A stretch of 64,000 nucleotides of DNA from Macrobrachium rosenbergii (GCF_040412425.1 NC_089743.1:87954471-88018470); one strand, 5' to 3'. Counted from the stretch's first letter, positions 1-11,050 are shown. Translations and numbers: made by a program. Notes: generated from the letters alone by a model not told the origin.

Positions 1-722
1 TAACATTGAACTAATCCTCTCGGCAATCAAGGTATAAAGGTTAGTTTCGACTTTTTAAATATTCCTCCTGAATTCATGTTCTTGTGCTTAAGATCGAACT
101 CCACCCTCTACCAACATGATGCCTAGTAACAATAATAACAAAATTTTGCAGTAATAACTCATTCAGAATCATTCAAATACATGCAAAGAAAGTTATTAGA
201 AAAGGCAAATCAGTTACCCTTAAATGCCCCATTTGAAGTGAGTGGATGGTAATTGACCGAAAAGGAGCACCCTATCTCTTCCAAGCTTCTACAGAAAGGA
301 CGTGAGTAGGTCCCCTTAGGTAACCAGGGTCGCTGGGCTTTCCGGCAAAGCCAGAGATACCTCCGGAATCTCCGGAGGGTAGCCTCTCTTAACCAAATTG
401 ATACGATTTAATTTTGAAAAAAAAAAAAAAACACAACACAGTTCCTGGAATCCATCCATGGATATGGAGACTTTAAGTTGGGTCAGGGATTGTATGTCTT
501 CCATGACGTGTTTTTCCAACACTAAATCAAATCAGTTTTGACTACTATAGGCTATCCTTCGGGATTCCGGAGAGAATCTTTGGTCCCTGGAGCTGTAGGG
601 GGCCCACTGGTGCTTTCCAGAGAAGCCCAAAGGCCTTGTTTTATAAAGTGGGTCTCTATGCAAGCTTAATTCCTGTTAGCTCAAATTCCAGCGCCCCTGG
701 ATTTCAGATTTTTGCTACCGTG
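1..722. other. Non-coding flank, no gene recognised
   Basis: Mixed-composition sequence with a short poly-A run near 417-431. A minus-strand open frame (316-522) lacks any recognisable domain and is probably chance. Nothing here is supported as a gene. Confidence 0.5.
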
Positions 723-827
723 TAAGGCCGGTGTCACACTATGCGGCGTCGCCGCTACGGCGAAACCGTATGCGGAGTCGCACAAGGTGATATCACACAC
801 AAACCAATGAGAGGTGTCACACTAGTG

Positions 828-878
828 CGGCGCTGCCGTTTCCGCCGCACTGCGCCGCAGCATGCTGCGGCAGCGCCG
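828..878. repeat. GC-rich hairpin in Harbinger subterminal region
   Basis: CGGCGCTGCCG at 828-838 pairs with CGGCAGCGCCG at 868-878, and 854-871 is a perfect 18-bp palindrome. The preceding bases (813-828) repeat the terminal motif GGTGTCACACT, so this looks like a second, inner copy of terminal-type sequence. Confidence 0.65.
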
Positions 879-999
879 GACCGCCGCAACGCCGCATCCG
901 TCCTGCTGCCATGGGAAAACACACATAGTTCTATGCACGTGGTCACACCAGACGGCTACGCCGCTCCCGGCGCTCCACTGAACCACTTGTTTTTACAAA

Positions 1000-1550
1000 G
1001 ATGTTTGACGTTGATTTATTCATTCAATGCATTCATGCAAGGCCATCACTTTGGGAAAAGGGTGATAAAGGATATTGTGATAAGCACCAAACAGAAAGAA
1101 GAAGATCCAGACAAATCATTTTTAATATCCATTCTTCCTGATTACAAGCAACTTAATGATGACGAGAAAATAGATTTCAGACTGCTGACTCTTCAATTCT
1201 TTCAAAGCATCCGACGAAAAAAATCACAGAACTTACAGCCAGGTCAATTACCTCAAGTACCCTATCTTTCATCTCGGCAGTCCGTAATGAATCCCTCTTA
1301 TCATTTTCAAAGGTATCCTGCTTCTATGTCAAGCAGTGATATGCAAGCACCATTACATGTACAGGGACCACTTCATATGCAGGCATCATTTCATCAAATG
1401 CAGGCACCAGTTCACATGCAGGGACCAGCTCACATGCAAGGACCAGCTCATATGCAGGCACCAGCCCATACGCAGGGACCAGCTCACATGCAGGCACCAT
1501 CTCAACTAATGCAGGAACCATCTCTTGTGGAAGCACCATCTCCTGCATAA
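1000..1550 (+). pseudogene. Harbinger accessory protein remnant with BESS motif and HMQ-repeat tail
   Basis: The open frame formally begins at 741 inside the inverted repeat, but that N-terminal stretch is GC-rich repeat-derived sequence. The protein-like part starts near 1000, where a possible splice acceptor (tttttacaaag) precedes it. Codons at about 1107-1220 encode a BESS-like motif (DPDKSFLISILPDY, then an acidic and aromatic helix and a basic end), the protein-interaction motif found C-terminal to MADF DNA-binding domains. The MADF domain itself is missing. The rest is a degenerate run of HMQGPA/HMQAPA hexapeptides ending at a TAA stop at 1548-1550. PIF/Harbinger elements usually encode a Myb/MADF DNA-binding partner of the transposase, which fits the setting. 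It is probably a truncated last exon. Confidence 0.6.
1348..1512 (+). repeat. 18-bp coding minisatellite (HMQGPA-type)
   Basis: Units close to cacatgcaggcaccagct repeat in frame, giving alternating HMQGPA and HMQAPA hexapeptides with a few indels and substitutions near the 5' end. Confidence 0.8.
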
Positions 1551-1840
1551 GGATCCTCTATGCAATCACCAACTCCTGTCCATCATGGCACCATAGATAC
1601 CCAATCCACGTCTTCACAGGACTTTCAAATGATTGACGCAGTGTCTCCTCAATCTCCTTACTAAACATCTTGCTTCGATTATGAAATAGTTTTTCAGAAT
1701 TCAAGGAATATTTTATTTTTACATTTGATTCTTCTATTTGGATTTGAATTATTATAATATACTGTAGTTACTGTATTACATTACCATTTTTTCCAGTCTG
1801 AATAAATCATGTAATAATATTTATTTTTTTTTTTACTCAC

Positions 1841-2132
1841 CTTAGTGTAATTGTTAATCTTTCTTCTGGAGATATTGATCTTCGAAACTTTGTATTTTGC
1901 TTCGAGATATGAGGCCTCAGCTCTTCCAGCAGTTCATCAAAAGAAGCTTTAGACATTCGGTAATTCTCGAAAAACCTTTCATCATATTTTCGTATATTCT
2001 CATTTAACTTTTCAAATCTTTTACTTGTTTCTCATTCTGCATAAATGGGTGAATCCAGTGTTTACGACGAGTTGGCTCTTTCAGTAAGCCCTCTGCTGCT
2101 AATGCACAAATAACATTCATTTTGGACAACAT
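1841..2132 (-). pseudogene. HARBI1-like transposase, exon 1 remnant
   Basis: Read on minus from an ATG at 2132, the sequence encodes the N-terminal non-catalytic region of a Harbinger transposase. It runs from a leader with RRKHWIHPF, through a frameshift near 2020, into ERFFENYRMSKASFDELLEE, then HISKQNTKFR and SPEERLTIT. The pattern 'FF-x-YRM-x-x-x-x-FDELL' is characteristic of the family. The exon stops at a consensus splice donor (CTAAG|GTGAGT, 1835-1841). The DDE catalytic domain would lie in later exons, which are absent: only about 300 bases separate this from the BESS gene. The frameshift and missing exons make it a pseudogene. Confidence 0.85.
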
Positions 2133-2273
2133 GATAGTTAACCTATCTATGCTAGCTGCTTGGGATAGACTGAGCGACTTTGCCGCTTATGTGTGACAGG
2201 ATGCAGGTGATGCGGAGGTGCCGCATACGGTTTCGCCGTAGCGGCGACGACGCATAGTGTGACACCGGCCTAA

Positions 2274-2543
2274 GCTGGCAAAATCAATCCTAGTTGGCCT
2301 ATTCTAGTCATTTGTCTGGATTGAGGCTGATAGTACTCAAAACATGAGCTTGTCTCCTATAGCTTTACAACTCTTCAGTTGCTGTGTTAAACTCATCTAG
2401 CAAGTTGAATTTCGCTTAAAATTCCAGCTTCGTCATCGAAATTTAAAGTTATAAACAAATACAAACACTGACACATTTAACAGGGTACCTGTACATCCGC
2501 TGTCCGTATGAGCAGACTTCTTAGCACGTCATAGCTACTTTGG

Positions 2544-2640
<97 letters not shown>

Positions 2641-3060
2641 GCGTTAATAATTTCTAATAATATCCGAGTATTACTAGTTTTATTTGTGATTTTTCTTTGT
2701 AAATACTTTGAAGTTTTGTAGGATTGAAATAAGTTTTAAGAACTGGACTTCTTTACAATCTCCGGAATAATGGTGGTGCACTCATAACCGCTGGGTACTC
2801 ACATTCTTAAAAAAGGGTAGGACATCATTCAGTAAAATGCAAATGTAAAGAATCCATTGAATAATTTTCATGAAAGTACTCTTTGATCGCGTAATATGTT
2901 CGAAGATGACACAGCAGTAAAGTAAATGTTTTTGTGAGAAAGTTGAGTTTTTCGTGGATTGCAATTCATATACTATATGGTAACTCGAGAAATAGTCGTT
3001 TAAAAATTGAGTCTGTCACCATGAAAAGGTTAAAAAGATTCTTTTATTCTTCGATGCAAA
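2274..3060. other. Non-coding with a long (TA)n tract
   Basis: A (TA)n microsatellite occupies about 2544-2639. The rest is AT-rich with no recognised coding sequence. Confidence 0.6.
2544..2639. repeat. (TA)n microsatellite
   Basis: About 95 bases of almost uninterrupted TA dinucleotides. Confidence 0.95.
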
Positions 3061-3099
3061 AGCGAAGCGTGAAATTCCTTGATTCAAACTGATGGTAAT

Positions 3100-3800
3100 A
3101 TGAGGTGATGATAATAATCAGAGACAGACAGGATTCAGGCAAAAATCGTCGGTAAGAAAAGTGAGGTTGCTAATGGTCTTGATATTCCCGTTACTGATAC
3201 GAGGTCTACCTCCAATGGCAACGTTGTGTTCAGTTTTGCTAATACTGACAGTAAAAATGATGCAGCACCCAAAATACGTATCCTGGTAGAATATGTTGAA
3301 ACAAAACATATGGGGAAACTAAACTAAAAAATGATGTGTAATATTTATAACAAGGAAGATGATGTGGTTGGTGCATTGGTTGACAAAAGTATTACCTACC
3401 GCTAATCCTAGAAGTAAAGAAGATAAGCTTATTTGAGAAATCTGCTGCAGGTGGGACTACCCACATCTGAAATGTGATCCTGAAATTTGTCAAACTTTCC
3501 GTGGTTATGGTGAAAAAGTTATATTGCGTGGGGAACGTATAACATACGAAACAGGCATCATGTGCTGAGCTGTTTCTACACGTAAATTCAAAAATGATGA
3601 TAGTTTGTGGTAATTCTGTTGGCAGTCACGCAACGAAAGAATGCAATTCAAACGAAGCTAGGTGTATAAAAAAGCACGATACAGAAATGACAAGATACCA
3701 GAACAATGGGTGAATTGGAGAAATGTCGAAGCTTCGAATGCGGAAATGAGACTGGGGACAAATACTGACCACAGATATAAATGTTAACGTTTTGAAATGC
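3100..3800 (+). pseudogene. Decayed non-LTR retrotransposon ORF1 fragment
   Basis: Joining frames across breaks, the plus strand shows a stretch with 'VTDTRSTSNGNVVFSFAN' (about 3190-3250). This resembles the TRS-x-GN-x-V segment of LINE ORF1 proteins. Further on is a cysteine/histidine-rich part around 3600-3670 containing CGN..GSHATKECNSNEARC, which looks like the CCHC zinc knuckles that follow it in LINE ORF1. Several stops and frameshifts interrupt it, so it is an old copy. The family cannot be assigned. Confidence 0.5.
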
Positions 3801-4004
3801 CGTTTTGTAATATTCATACTCCGAGAGAGGGTAGGTTGGCGGGGAAGTGTTGTCCTCTAGTGTTCAGCTGTTTTCCCTCTAAATTCTCAAGAGACCTCAG
3901 GCAGCCTAACCAGTTTTGAGTAGGTGAGCAGCAAGAGTAGTGTTACACCTCGGGACAGGGTTACCTTTGTATTATTTGTGTTCCACTGGCTGCCTGTCAG
4001 AGGT

Positions 4005-4200
4005 GCTTTTGATTGGAGCATAACGCTTTACTTAGAATATTAGGCGTTAGATATCCATACGGAATGAAAAATGATAACCTAAGGAAAATTACAGAAATTC
4101 CAGGTGAAGACGAGATACTGTAATGATGAAGGGGATATGGAGATGGTTTGGGCATGTCTTTCGGCCCACTTTGGGAAGGATAGTATAATGTCAAAAAGGC
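4005..4200 (+). pseudogene. LINE ORF2 C-terminal scrap
   Basis: The plus strand encodes ILGVRYPYRMKNDNLRKITE and, after a break, WRWFGHVFR. This is the 'LRRILG..x..ITN..L....RRWRWFGHVLR' signature found after the RT domain in several non-LTR retrotransposon families. About 65 codons survive, with interruptions. Confidence 0.6.
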
Positions 4201-5927
4201 AGTTTCTAATTGTCGCCATTGTAGAAGCAGTTACAATTTCCTTTGGGAGTAAGTTATTCCCAAGGTAAGAGAATTTCGTATTAAGGAGTCCGAACATGAT
4301 AGTGTCGATTGTTCTTCCGTTGGCACCAGAAGAGTTTGGAAACCCAGATCTACTTGGATCATAGATAGAAGTTAGGCTAATGATGAGTGGAGAATCACGG
4401 AAGTGAAAGCACAGAAGGATATGAGTTGTGGAATATATATTATACATATATGAAATTGTAAAGTTTCTCACTGGTGCAGTTCTTAACAGCAGTATTGACT
4501 TTGCATTATTCTGATTTCCTTCCTCTCTGATGTTCTAAAAGGGATCTTTACTGGTTGGGTAATGGAGGCAAAAAGTTATTCACTTCATGCACTATCATAA
4601 ACTCTGTCAGTTTTCACTGAATATAGCTGGTCTATGCAGGTTTTGATGTCATAGCAACGGGGGTCATCGTCAGTGGTTATTGAAAAATGAACGAAATCAG
4701 TGGAACTATTTATGTGTTCCCTTCTGTAATTTAGGGGTTTTTCGATATATTTTTCATATCTTACGTTTTCCTTTTATGTCTTTGTCATGCCTTTGTTTAA
4801 ACTGCAAGAGGACTAGGTTAATAAAAATCAGTATGGCCTGAATTTTAATGTGTAGCCGAATTTTGAAGATGACATAAATGCACACTGATATTTCTCACCA
4901 TTATTCCTCAAGTATTGCTACATTCGTAACTGGGCAAGCCAAAACTACTTCTAGTTATTTTGCAACAAATCGTAAAGTCAAGTAGTTGTAGATTAAGCCA
5001 GCCTTACGCGGGTTATATTTACCATCTTAGATGCATGATTGTACAATCAAAAATATTAATGTCGCTGCGTTACAATTCACAGTTATAAGGTATGTTTGCC
5101 GTCTTTTGATATTACACTGAGTATTTCTTATTCCTCCTTTTGGCAATGATGCGTCAGTGTTGACCTTTATGTGTGTTGTAACTGTAGCCTAACTGTACTT
5201 GTGTACATGTGGAAAAGGGTAGTAGTTGTGGCATACAGACTGGGTGACCTTCTCTGACTCGTAAAGGTAAAGTTGCTGAAAAATAAAAAAAATAAAGGTA
5301 AAGTTCTGTACAGTGTTCTGGTGTAAGAGAGAAAACGTCTTCGAGTCGTGACTTATTCTGATAAAATCAACGACTGAGTGGAACAGTTCACCTTCGATGA
5401 AGAGCAACTTTAGATTTGTCAGTAAAGTTCCAGTTAGATTATTCTTTACCTTGATATGAAGTCAGAGTTAAGTGAAAAATGAAAGACAACACAAAAAACA
5501 ATCGTTAGTGTCCTCAGAACGAATCAAAGTAGAATTATTCGCTTTTTATATAACAACTGCAAAATTCGAAAGTCATTTTCTGCCGAATATACGACGGGTG
5601 CCCTACTATAGTTATCGGGTAAATAGAGGAAGGATGATAGCCAACCCCTCGATCCGTAAACTTTAAACTCAGGTATTCTTTACCGTCCCATATCTCTTTT
5701 GCAGTACCACCAAAAACGAGCCATGTCAAGCTTTTTTATAACTTCAGTCATTTGCAACATAGAAACTTAGGTAGAGCGGAAATTCTTGTACTTCTTGTCG
5801 CGGAGAGAACACGCAGGAAGGCGAAACTACCGGCGTGAGTCACCAGTCGCTTCTTTGTGAGATACAGCACCCACCCCAATTTTAATTGTCTGTTATTGTG
5901 TGATGTCTCAACATTTAAGAGGTATGT
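4201..5927. other. No gene recognised
   Basis: AT-rich sequence with only short chance frames and no recognisable domain, RNA gene or terminal repeat. Confidence 0.5.
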
Positions 5928-6068
<141 letters not shown>

Positions 6069-6262
6069 CACAGTGAGCTTTCCCTTAAAACATTGGATTA
6101 TCTTTATTTTTAGAACCAAGCGAACGTAATGGAACCCAACAGAAAAAGTAAATTATACTGAATGCCGGCATGCGGAAAAAGAGAATGAAAGGAAAGGACA
6201 AAAATAAATAATTGCGCGGGTAAATCAGCTAGAACTACTATGTATATTTCTCCCAAGAATTT

Positions 6263-6354
6263 CCATATTTTGTCATTGGAGAATAATGAAAAATACACAT
6301 CCTGTGTTCCATATTTTGTCATTGGAGAATAATGAAAAATACACATCCTGTGTT
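6263..6354. repeat. Exact 46-bp tandem duplication
   Basis: Units 6263-6308 and 6309-6354 are identical, so the duplication is recent. Confidence 0.95.
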
Positions 6355-6531
6355 ATGTACAAGATTGATGTGTTAGATTACATTACCTTTTACGATTGTT
6401 CTCTGTCACTGAATCATATAAGAATAAAGATAGATTTTATAGGCTGAGATAGATCGATAGATATAATTGCTATTGAGCTAAGTAATTCATTATTGATATT
6501 TTTCTCTAGGTTTGCCTACAGAATCTTTCAG

Positions 6532-6532
6532 A

Positions 6533-6597
<65 letters not shown>
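6532..6597. repeat. (TAC)n trinucleotide microsatellite
   Basis: About 22 uninterrupted repeat units. Confidence 0.95.
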
Positions 6598-6763
6598 AGT
6601 ACTTCCTTCTAGCTCTAGCAGTTGTGGTTTTTCACAACCGTGACAAGTAATGGTTGCGGTGGCCCTTGATAATCTGGTAGTCTTAACGGTATGATAAGAC
6701 CACGCGAAAATGAAGAAATGGCAAATAAAAAGTGTTGACAAAGCAAATCGGATTGATTCTTAC

Positions 6764-6959
6764 CGTTCTCCAGGCAGGTGCACCTCTCGCATCTTTGTGG
6801 TTGATACTTTTCGGGTTTGTCCGGATCGCAGTTTTCCCTGCAGGTGATGAAATAGCACAAATTTGCTCTTTCCAGGGGAACGGCTTCGACAGTTGCCAGC
6901 AGGACGAAGACAAGAGCTGTCGAGAAGTATGCAGCAGACTTGAAGAGATAGGACTCCAT
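6764..6959 (-). CDS. First coding exon of a secreted cysteine-rich protein (partial)
   Basis: The start is taken as the ATG at 6959 because a good signal peptide follows directly: MESYLFKSAAYFSTA then a hydrophobic core LVFVLLATVEA, with likely cleavage near AVEA/VPL. The mature part starts PLERANLCYFITCRENC and continues with a C-x2-C-x-C cluster (RCERCTC). Spacing C-x13-C-x2-C-x-C resembles the start of pacifastin-type protease inhibitor or VWC-like modules, but only one side of the module is visible. The exon ends after 65 codons plus one base at a good donor (AACG|GTAAGA, 6759-6764). The phase-1 intron is usual for secreted cysteine-rich modules. Later exons, expected below 6759, were not identified. 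Product is a likely secreted inhibitor or ligand; exact family unknown. Confidence 0.6.
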
Positions 6960-8889
6960 GTCGTCGAGAAAATTTATTTTTACGGATGATCCTGGACTTT
7001 CGTTTTCAAGATCTTTGGTGCGCGTCACGCCTTTTCGTTTTACTTAAAAATAACTTCGTTATGAAGCGTAGAAAAAGTTTTAGATAAGCGTGATTAAACC
7101 ATCCCTCTTGTTAACCACTGCTTCGTATTCCAAAGTTTTCATTGTATATAGTTATTTAGATCCTGGAAAAAGAAATGGATGTTTGTTAGTTCATTACAGA
7201 CATGCCAGTGCATATGTACACAAATTCAAACACACACATAATTACTGTATATATATTAAGCCGTTACCCGTATACTGTTAATCTCAGTAGCTTTGCCCTT
7301 TACCTGTCTCTCTCTCATTGCCATTCGGTATCCACACCTCGCTTGCACGAAGGAAAATTGACTCAACAGTCCGTTTATACATACCCGCCTTGGCTTTCAC
7401 AAGCAGTCCAAGTCTCTCTCCAGTCTTTTGCAGACAGTTATACACACTGCTGCCTTCTTTGCCTCAGTTAGTTTTTAACTTGCCTTCACCCGTCCAGTTA
7501 TCATCGGTCATGTTTATTCCCGAATATCTACGCGAATCAACCACTTCCATTCTTTCACCATATAGCCTATAGTAACATTCATTCCGTCATCCATCTTCCC
7601 TAGTTTCCATTTACCATTATCGCCTTGCTGTTGCTTACATTTGCTCTCATATTCTCACTCACGCAAGGACTTCAAAATCCTGCAGTAGTTTCTGCCGTTA
7701 CTCTTCACTATCCCTTATATAGTGCTATATCATTTGGAAACATCATCCATTGTACAGTCCATTGACAGTTCTGTCTTATTCTACAACTTTGTATTTCTGT
7801 TGAATTCTTTCTATGACTTCACATCACTCCACCCAGAAATATATTAAATGACCACCGAAACATTACACGCTCTAGTCTGAGAAACATTCGTAAATGAAAC
7901 CAGACCCTCTCCTGTCTATGTGAACATGAGCTTTGCGGCCATCATAAAAACTTTTTATCACTCTAGTATCTTATTTAATCTACCTTACATCCTCAACAGC
8001 TTCCACAATGCCTCTGTCATTTCTATCATATACAGCACTTTCCATTTACTTGTAAACTTGTCATAGAACCATTCTTTCATAAGTAGATTCACACATCTGC
8101 CTGTTTAAGCTCGCACTGTCCCCCCCCCTCCCCGCCTTCAATCTGCGTTACTTTCTCAGTCAGAATCCTACTACATACCTTCTCTGGTATTCTGAGTAAC
8201 GTCATGCCCCTTTAATTTACTTAGGGTGGCTCTTATCAATCTTACTTTCCTTCATCCAAAGCTACCATACAAACACTGGTCAGCAGTTCGAACACACTGC
8301 AGCATATCACTTGCAATCATATTAACTCCTGATGTCTGTCCATTCTTCAGCCTTTTAATTGCCTTACTTCTTCAACAGCACTTCCACAAGTCTTCCCGTG
8401 CTCTCATTAACCTCTTCCGTTCTTTCATCATTTAGCTCTGCATCTTTTTTTCCACCTTCCACTTTCTACAAATCTTTCCAAACACCCACTCCGTTGACCT
8501 AGGAGTGTAGCAGCTTCAGACATCATCGTTTATTCTAAGATAGAGTTGTTTTCCATTTAACCTTTCTCTGTTTATATTTTTATGTAGAACAATTTAGTAT
8601 CCCAATCCATCCTCTCTTATACTTGCAAATGATCTTCTCTTCTTTCATGTAATTGCATTGCAAATAATCCTTTTATTTCAATATATAACTCCCATTTCCT
8701 CCTTTAAAGATATGCTGTCAGAAAATGACAAATTTTCACTTTTTAATATTTTAAAATTCCTTAAATTTAATCATTTATACGATAAAATATAAGATTCATA
8801 GAATAATTTATAATATATTCCTAATTAACTTAATTAGTTCTTAGATAAACATATGTCGCTAGGTTTAATTAAATTATTAGGGTTTAAAT

Positions 8890-8972
8890 AGCTTGTCTAA
8901 TCCTTCGGGCCAGCCCTAGGAGAGTTAATATTAACTCAGTGGTCTGGTTAAACTAACGTTAAAAAAAAAAAA
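8890..8972 (+). repeat. Truncated decapod SINE 3' end
   Basis: Contains CTAATCCTTCGGGCCAGCCC, CTAGGAGAG and CTCAGTGGTCTGGTTAAACT, followed by a poly-A run (8961-8976). The same block ends the longer SINE at 20770-21003. I recognise it as a highly repeated decapod short interspersed element. Only the 3' part is present here. Confidence 0.75.
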
Positions 8973-9029
8973 AAAATCCTCCCACACTTACTGTTTCAAA
9001 TCCTCATTCCTTCTCTCATATACACACGG

Positions 9030-9370
9030 AATTTCGCTGTTACCCATGTAGCCCTCCCCCCCTCCCCGTATGGGGGTAGTACGGTCAGTGCACCTCACGC
9101 AGCGCGCTGTAGGCATTGCTTAAGGTTCTTGGCAGCGTTCCTTTGGCCCCCAGCTGCAACCCCATTCATTCTTATTACTGTACCGCCATTTAATTTCTCT
9201 TTATTCTATCTTGCTATCCACCGTCTCCTAACAATTGTTTCATAGCGCAGCTGCGAGGTTTCCCTTCTGTTGCACCTTTCTACTCTCAGTTTCCCTGTCA
9301 GTGCTGAATGACCTCACAGGTCCCAGCGCTTGGCCTTAATTCTATAATCCATTCCATTCCCGTGTAGCCC
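9030..9370 (+). repeat. Second decapod short interspersed repeat
   Basis: Includes 'cacgcagcgcgctgtaggca', 'tgcttaaggttcttggcagc', 'ccagctgcaacccc' and 'tgaatgacctcacaggtccc', ending in an A/T-rich CATTCC run. I recognise this block as a very common dispersed repeat in penaeid and other decapod sequence. It lies inside the decayed LINE. Confidence 0.65.
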
Positions 9371-9943
9371 CATTATTGAATTACTACTTTTTTCCACCTC
9401 CTACATCGGTCTCTTCGGCCCTGGCCTATATTAGATCAATTTTCTCCAAACACGCTCATCTGATTTCCCTGTTATCAAAGTTCTTTCCGTTAAATGTATT
9501 TACAGCCTCATTTTCCACTCCTTCCTCTCCAACTTAAATTTAACCTCCACTTCAACTCAATGATCAAATGTTCTTCCAACCACTCCTCTAATCGTCTTTG
9601 CACCCATCAGCTTGATCTTCCAACAGTATTGAAACTTACTGTCCAGCTGACTTTTCCTCGCGATTTTCTCTTCCCCAGTTACGGTATACTTGACAAGCAA
9701 TTTCCACAAAAGACACTTTTTCTTAGTACTCCGAGAAATCTGTCCCGAACAACATTGTCACTTCTCTCACTTTCGTTTGCCTCCGCATTTAAATCGTCCT
9801 CCAAACCCAGCCTGGCTCAGGTTCACCAGGCCAAAAATATTGACTTTCACTCTCATTCTTGCCCGTGTCTGAATCATTTATATATACATATATATGTGCT
9901 TACCCCATATGAAAAATGGGATAAAAGCACGTTAAACGGAGAA

Positions 9944-9944
<1 letters not shown>

Positions 9945-10012
<68 letters not shown>

Positions 10013-10026
10013 TTATATATATATAT
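9945..10026. repeat. (TA)n microsatellite
   Basis: About 65 bases of TA then a short imperfect extension. Confidence 0.9.
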
Positions 10027-10098
10027 TTGTAATAGCCACAATGCCCTCTTAACTTCGTCGAATTCTTCGCGCTTTTTTGGATGCGCTTGTCGCTACAA

Positions 10099-10123
10099 AG
10101 CGCGCGCGCGCGCGCGCGTGTGT
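10099..10123. repeat. (CG)n/(TG)n short tract
   Basis: Nine or ten CG units then TG units, an alternating purine-pyrimidine run of the kind able to form Z-DNA. Confidence 0.9.
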
Positions 10124-10129
10124 AATTTT

Positions 10130-10735
10130 AAATAAAGAAAATGTCATATAGAATGCTAAAGAGTCAATATTTTACTTTGAGAGTTATGTCTGAAAAAATG
10201 TGTTTCGTAAGTTTATGAACAGTGAGATGCCTGTCTTGAATTCCTTTATTGGACAAAGAGTCCGTGACTTATATTGCCCCTTTACACAGAGGTGACGTCA
10301 GATGCAGACCTTCCGGTTTTCAGAAATATTTATTTCATTCTTGGGCATTCAAAGGGTTGTATTTGCTGACGGCGTGTGACTTCTCTTGGCGATAAGCCTG
10401 TCAGACCCTGACCAGTGTGCTAAACTTGGCTGATCGAACGGCCGTAAACACAACTATTGTATTGACAAATGTCGCCAATATGTTTTGCGTTATCATAGTC
10501 CTTCACTTACGTTGACTTGAAAATTAATTTGGGTTTCGGAAATTCAGTCTCTCTTCTAGTGTAATTCGGTCACCAGCTAAAGGCATCTTACAACATCTTA
10601 TTGCCGTTTCATCCCCGAGTGGGTCGGGACTTTCACCCTGCTCAGATCGAGAATCATAACGGTTTGAAGCAGTTCAGCCTTCGACCTTGAAGCAGTCGGC
10701 CTGTTTTTCTTGCGGAAAACAGTGGGGTCATTTAT

Positions 10736-10737
<2 letters not shown>
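10130..10737. other. No gene recognised
   Basis: Unique-looking sequence without a supported reading frame or repeat signature. Confidence 0.5.

Positions 10738-10738
<1 letters not shown>

Positions 10739-10774
<36 letters not shown>
10739..10774. repeat. (CT)n microsatellite
   Basis: Eighteen CT units. Confidence 0.95.
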
Positions 10775-10777
<3 letters not shown>

Positions 10778-10956
10778 GTGAACTGTGCTAGGCGCAGAGT
10801 GGCTTCAAGCTTTTGGGGCTCTCTTTGGAGATGGGGGATCCAGAGAGAAGCATCTTGGCTTGTGAAATTTGTTTTTGAATTTCAAATTTTGATTCTTGTT
10901 TTTCGATCAGATATATTATAATGTAGTTCCAGTGTAAATCTAGTGCAGCCCAGAAT

Positions 10957-10975
10957 GTATGCATGTATGTATGTA

Positions 10976-11046
<71 letters not shown>
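10957..11046. repeat. Compound (TATG)n/(TG)n/(TA)n microsatellite
   Basis: Three repeat types in series. Confidence 0.9.

Positions 11047-11050
<4 letters not shown>

Larger units (their letters stand above)
726..2270. mobile_element. PIF/Harbinger-type DNA transposon, non-autonomous
   Basis: A 1545-bp element bounded by near-perfect inverted repeats of about 50 bp. The left end begins GGCCGGTGTCACACTATGCG and the right end (2220-2270) is its reverse complement with very few mismatches. It is flanked on both sides by TAA (723-725 and 2271-2273), the 3-bp target duplication typical of PIF/Harbinger (TWA). Inside are remnants of the two genes this superfamily carries, arranged convergently: a MADF/BESS-type accessory protein on plus and exon 1 of a HARBI1-like transposase on minus. 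The catalytic DDE exons are missing, so it cannot move by itself. The close match between the ends suggests a fairly recent insertion. Confidence 0.9.
7300..9890 (-). pseudogene. Decayed non-LTR retrotransposon (LINE), minus strand
   Basis: Three blocks occur in the order expected for one minus-strand element. At 9500-9890 is a post-endonuclease linker-like stretch. At about 8230-8370 is an RT entry motif, RLKNGQTSGVNMIASDML (compare the usual 'LKNGKAxGxDGIxxEML'). At 7300-7570 is the region after RT, with EVVDSRRYSGINMTDDN and AKAGMYKRTVES. All blocks carry stops and frameshifts. The same family is present in forward orientation at 13380-14990. The copy is split by SINE-like insertions at about 8890-8972 and 9030-9370. 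Confidence 0.7.

Noticed and set aside
741..1000. N-terminal third of the 269-codon open frame as real protein
   Set aside because: It is encoded by the Harbinger inverted repeat and the hairpin. The Arg/Ala-rich composition follows from the repeat, and a plausible acceptor near 1000 suggests that the true exon starts later.
6490..6741. Poly-Val open frame
   Set aside because: Translation of the (TAC)n repeat.
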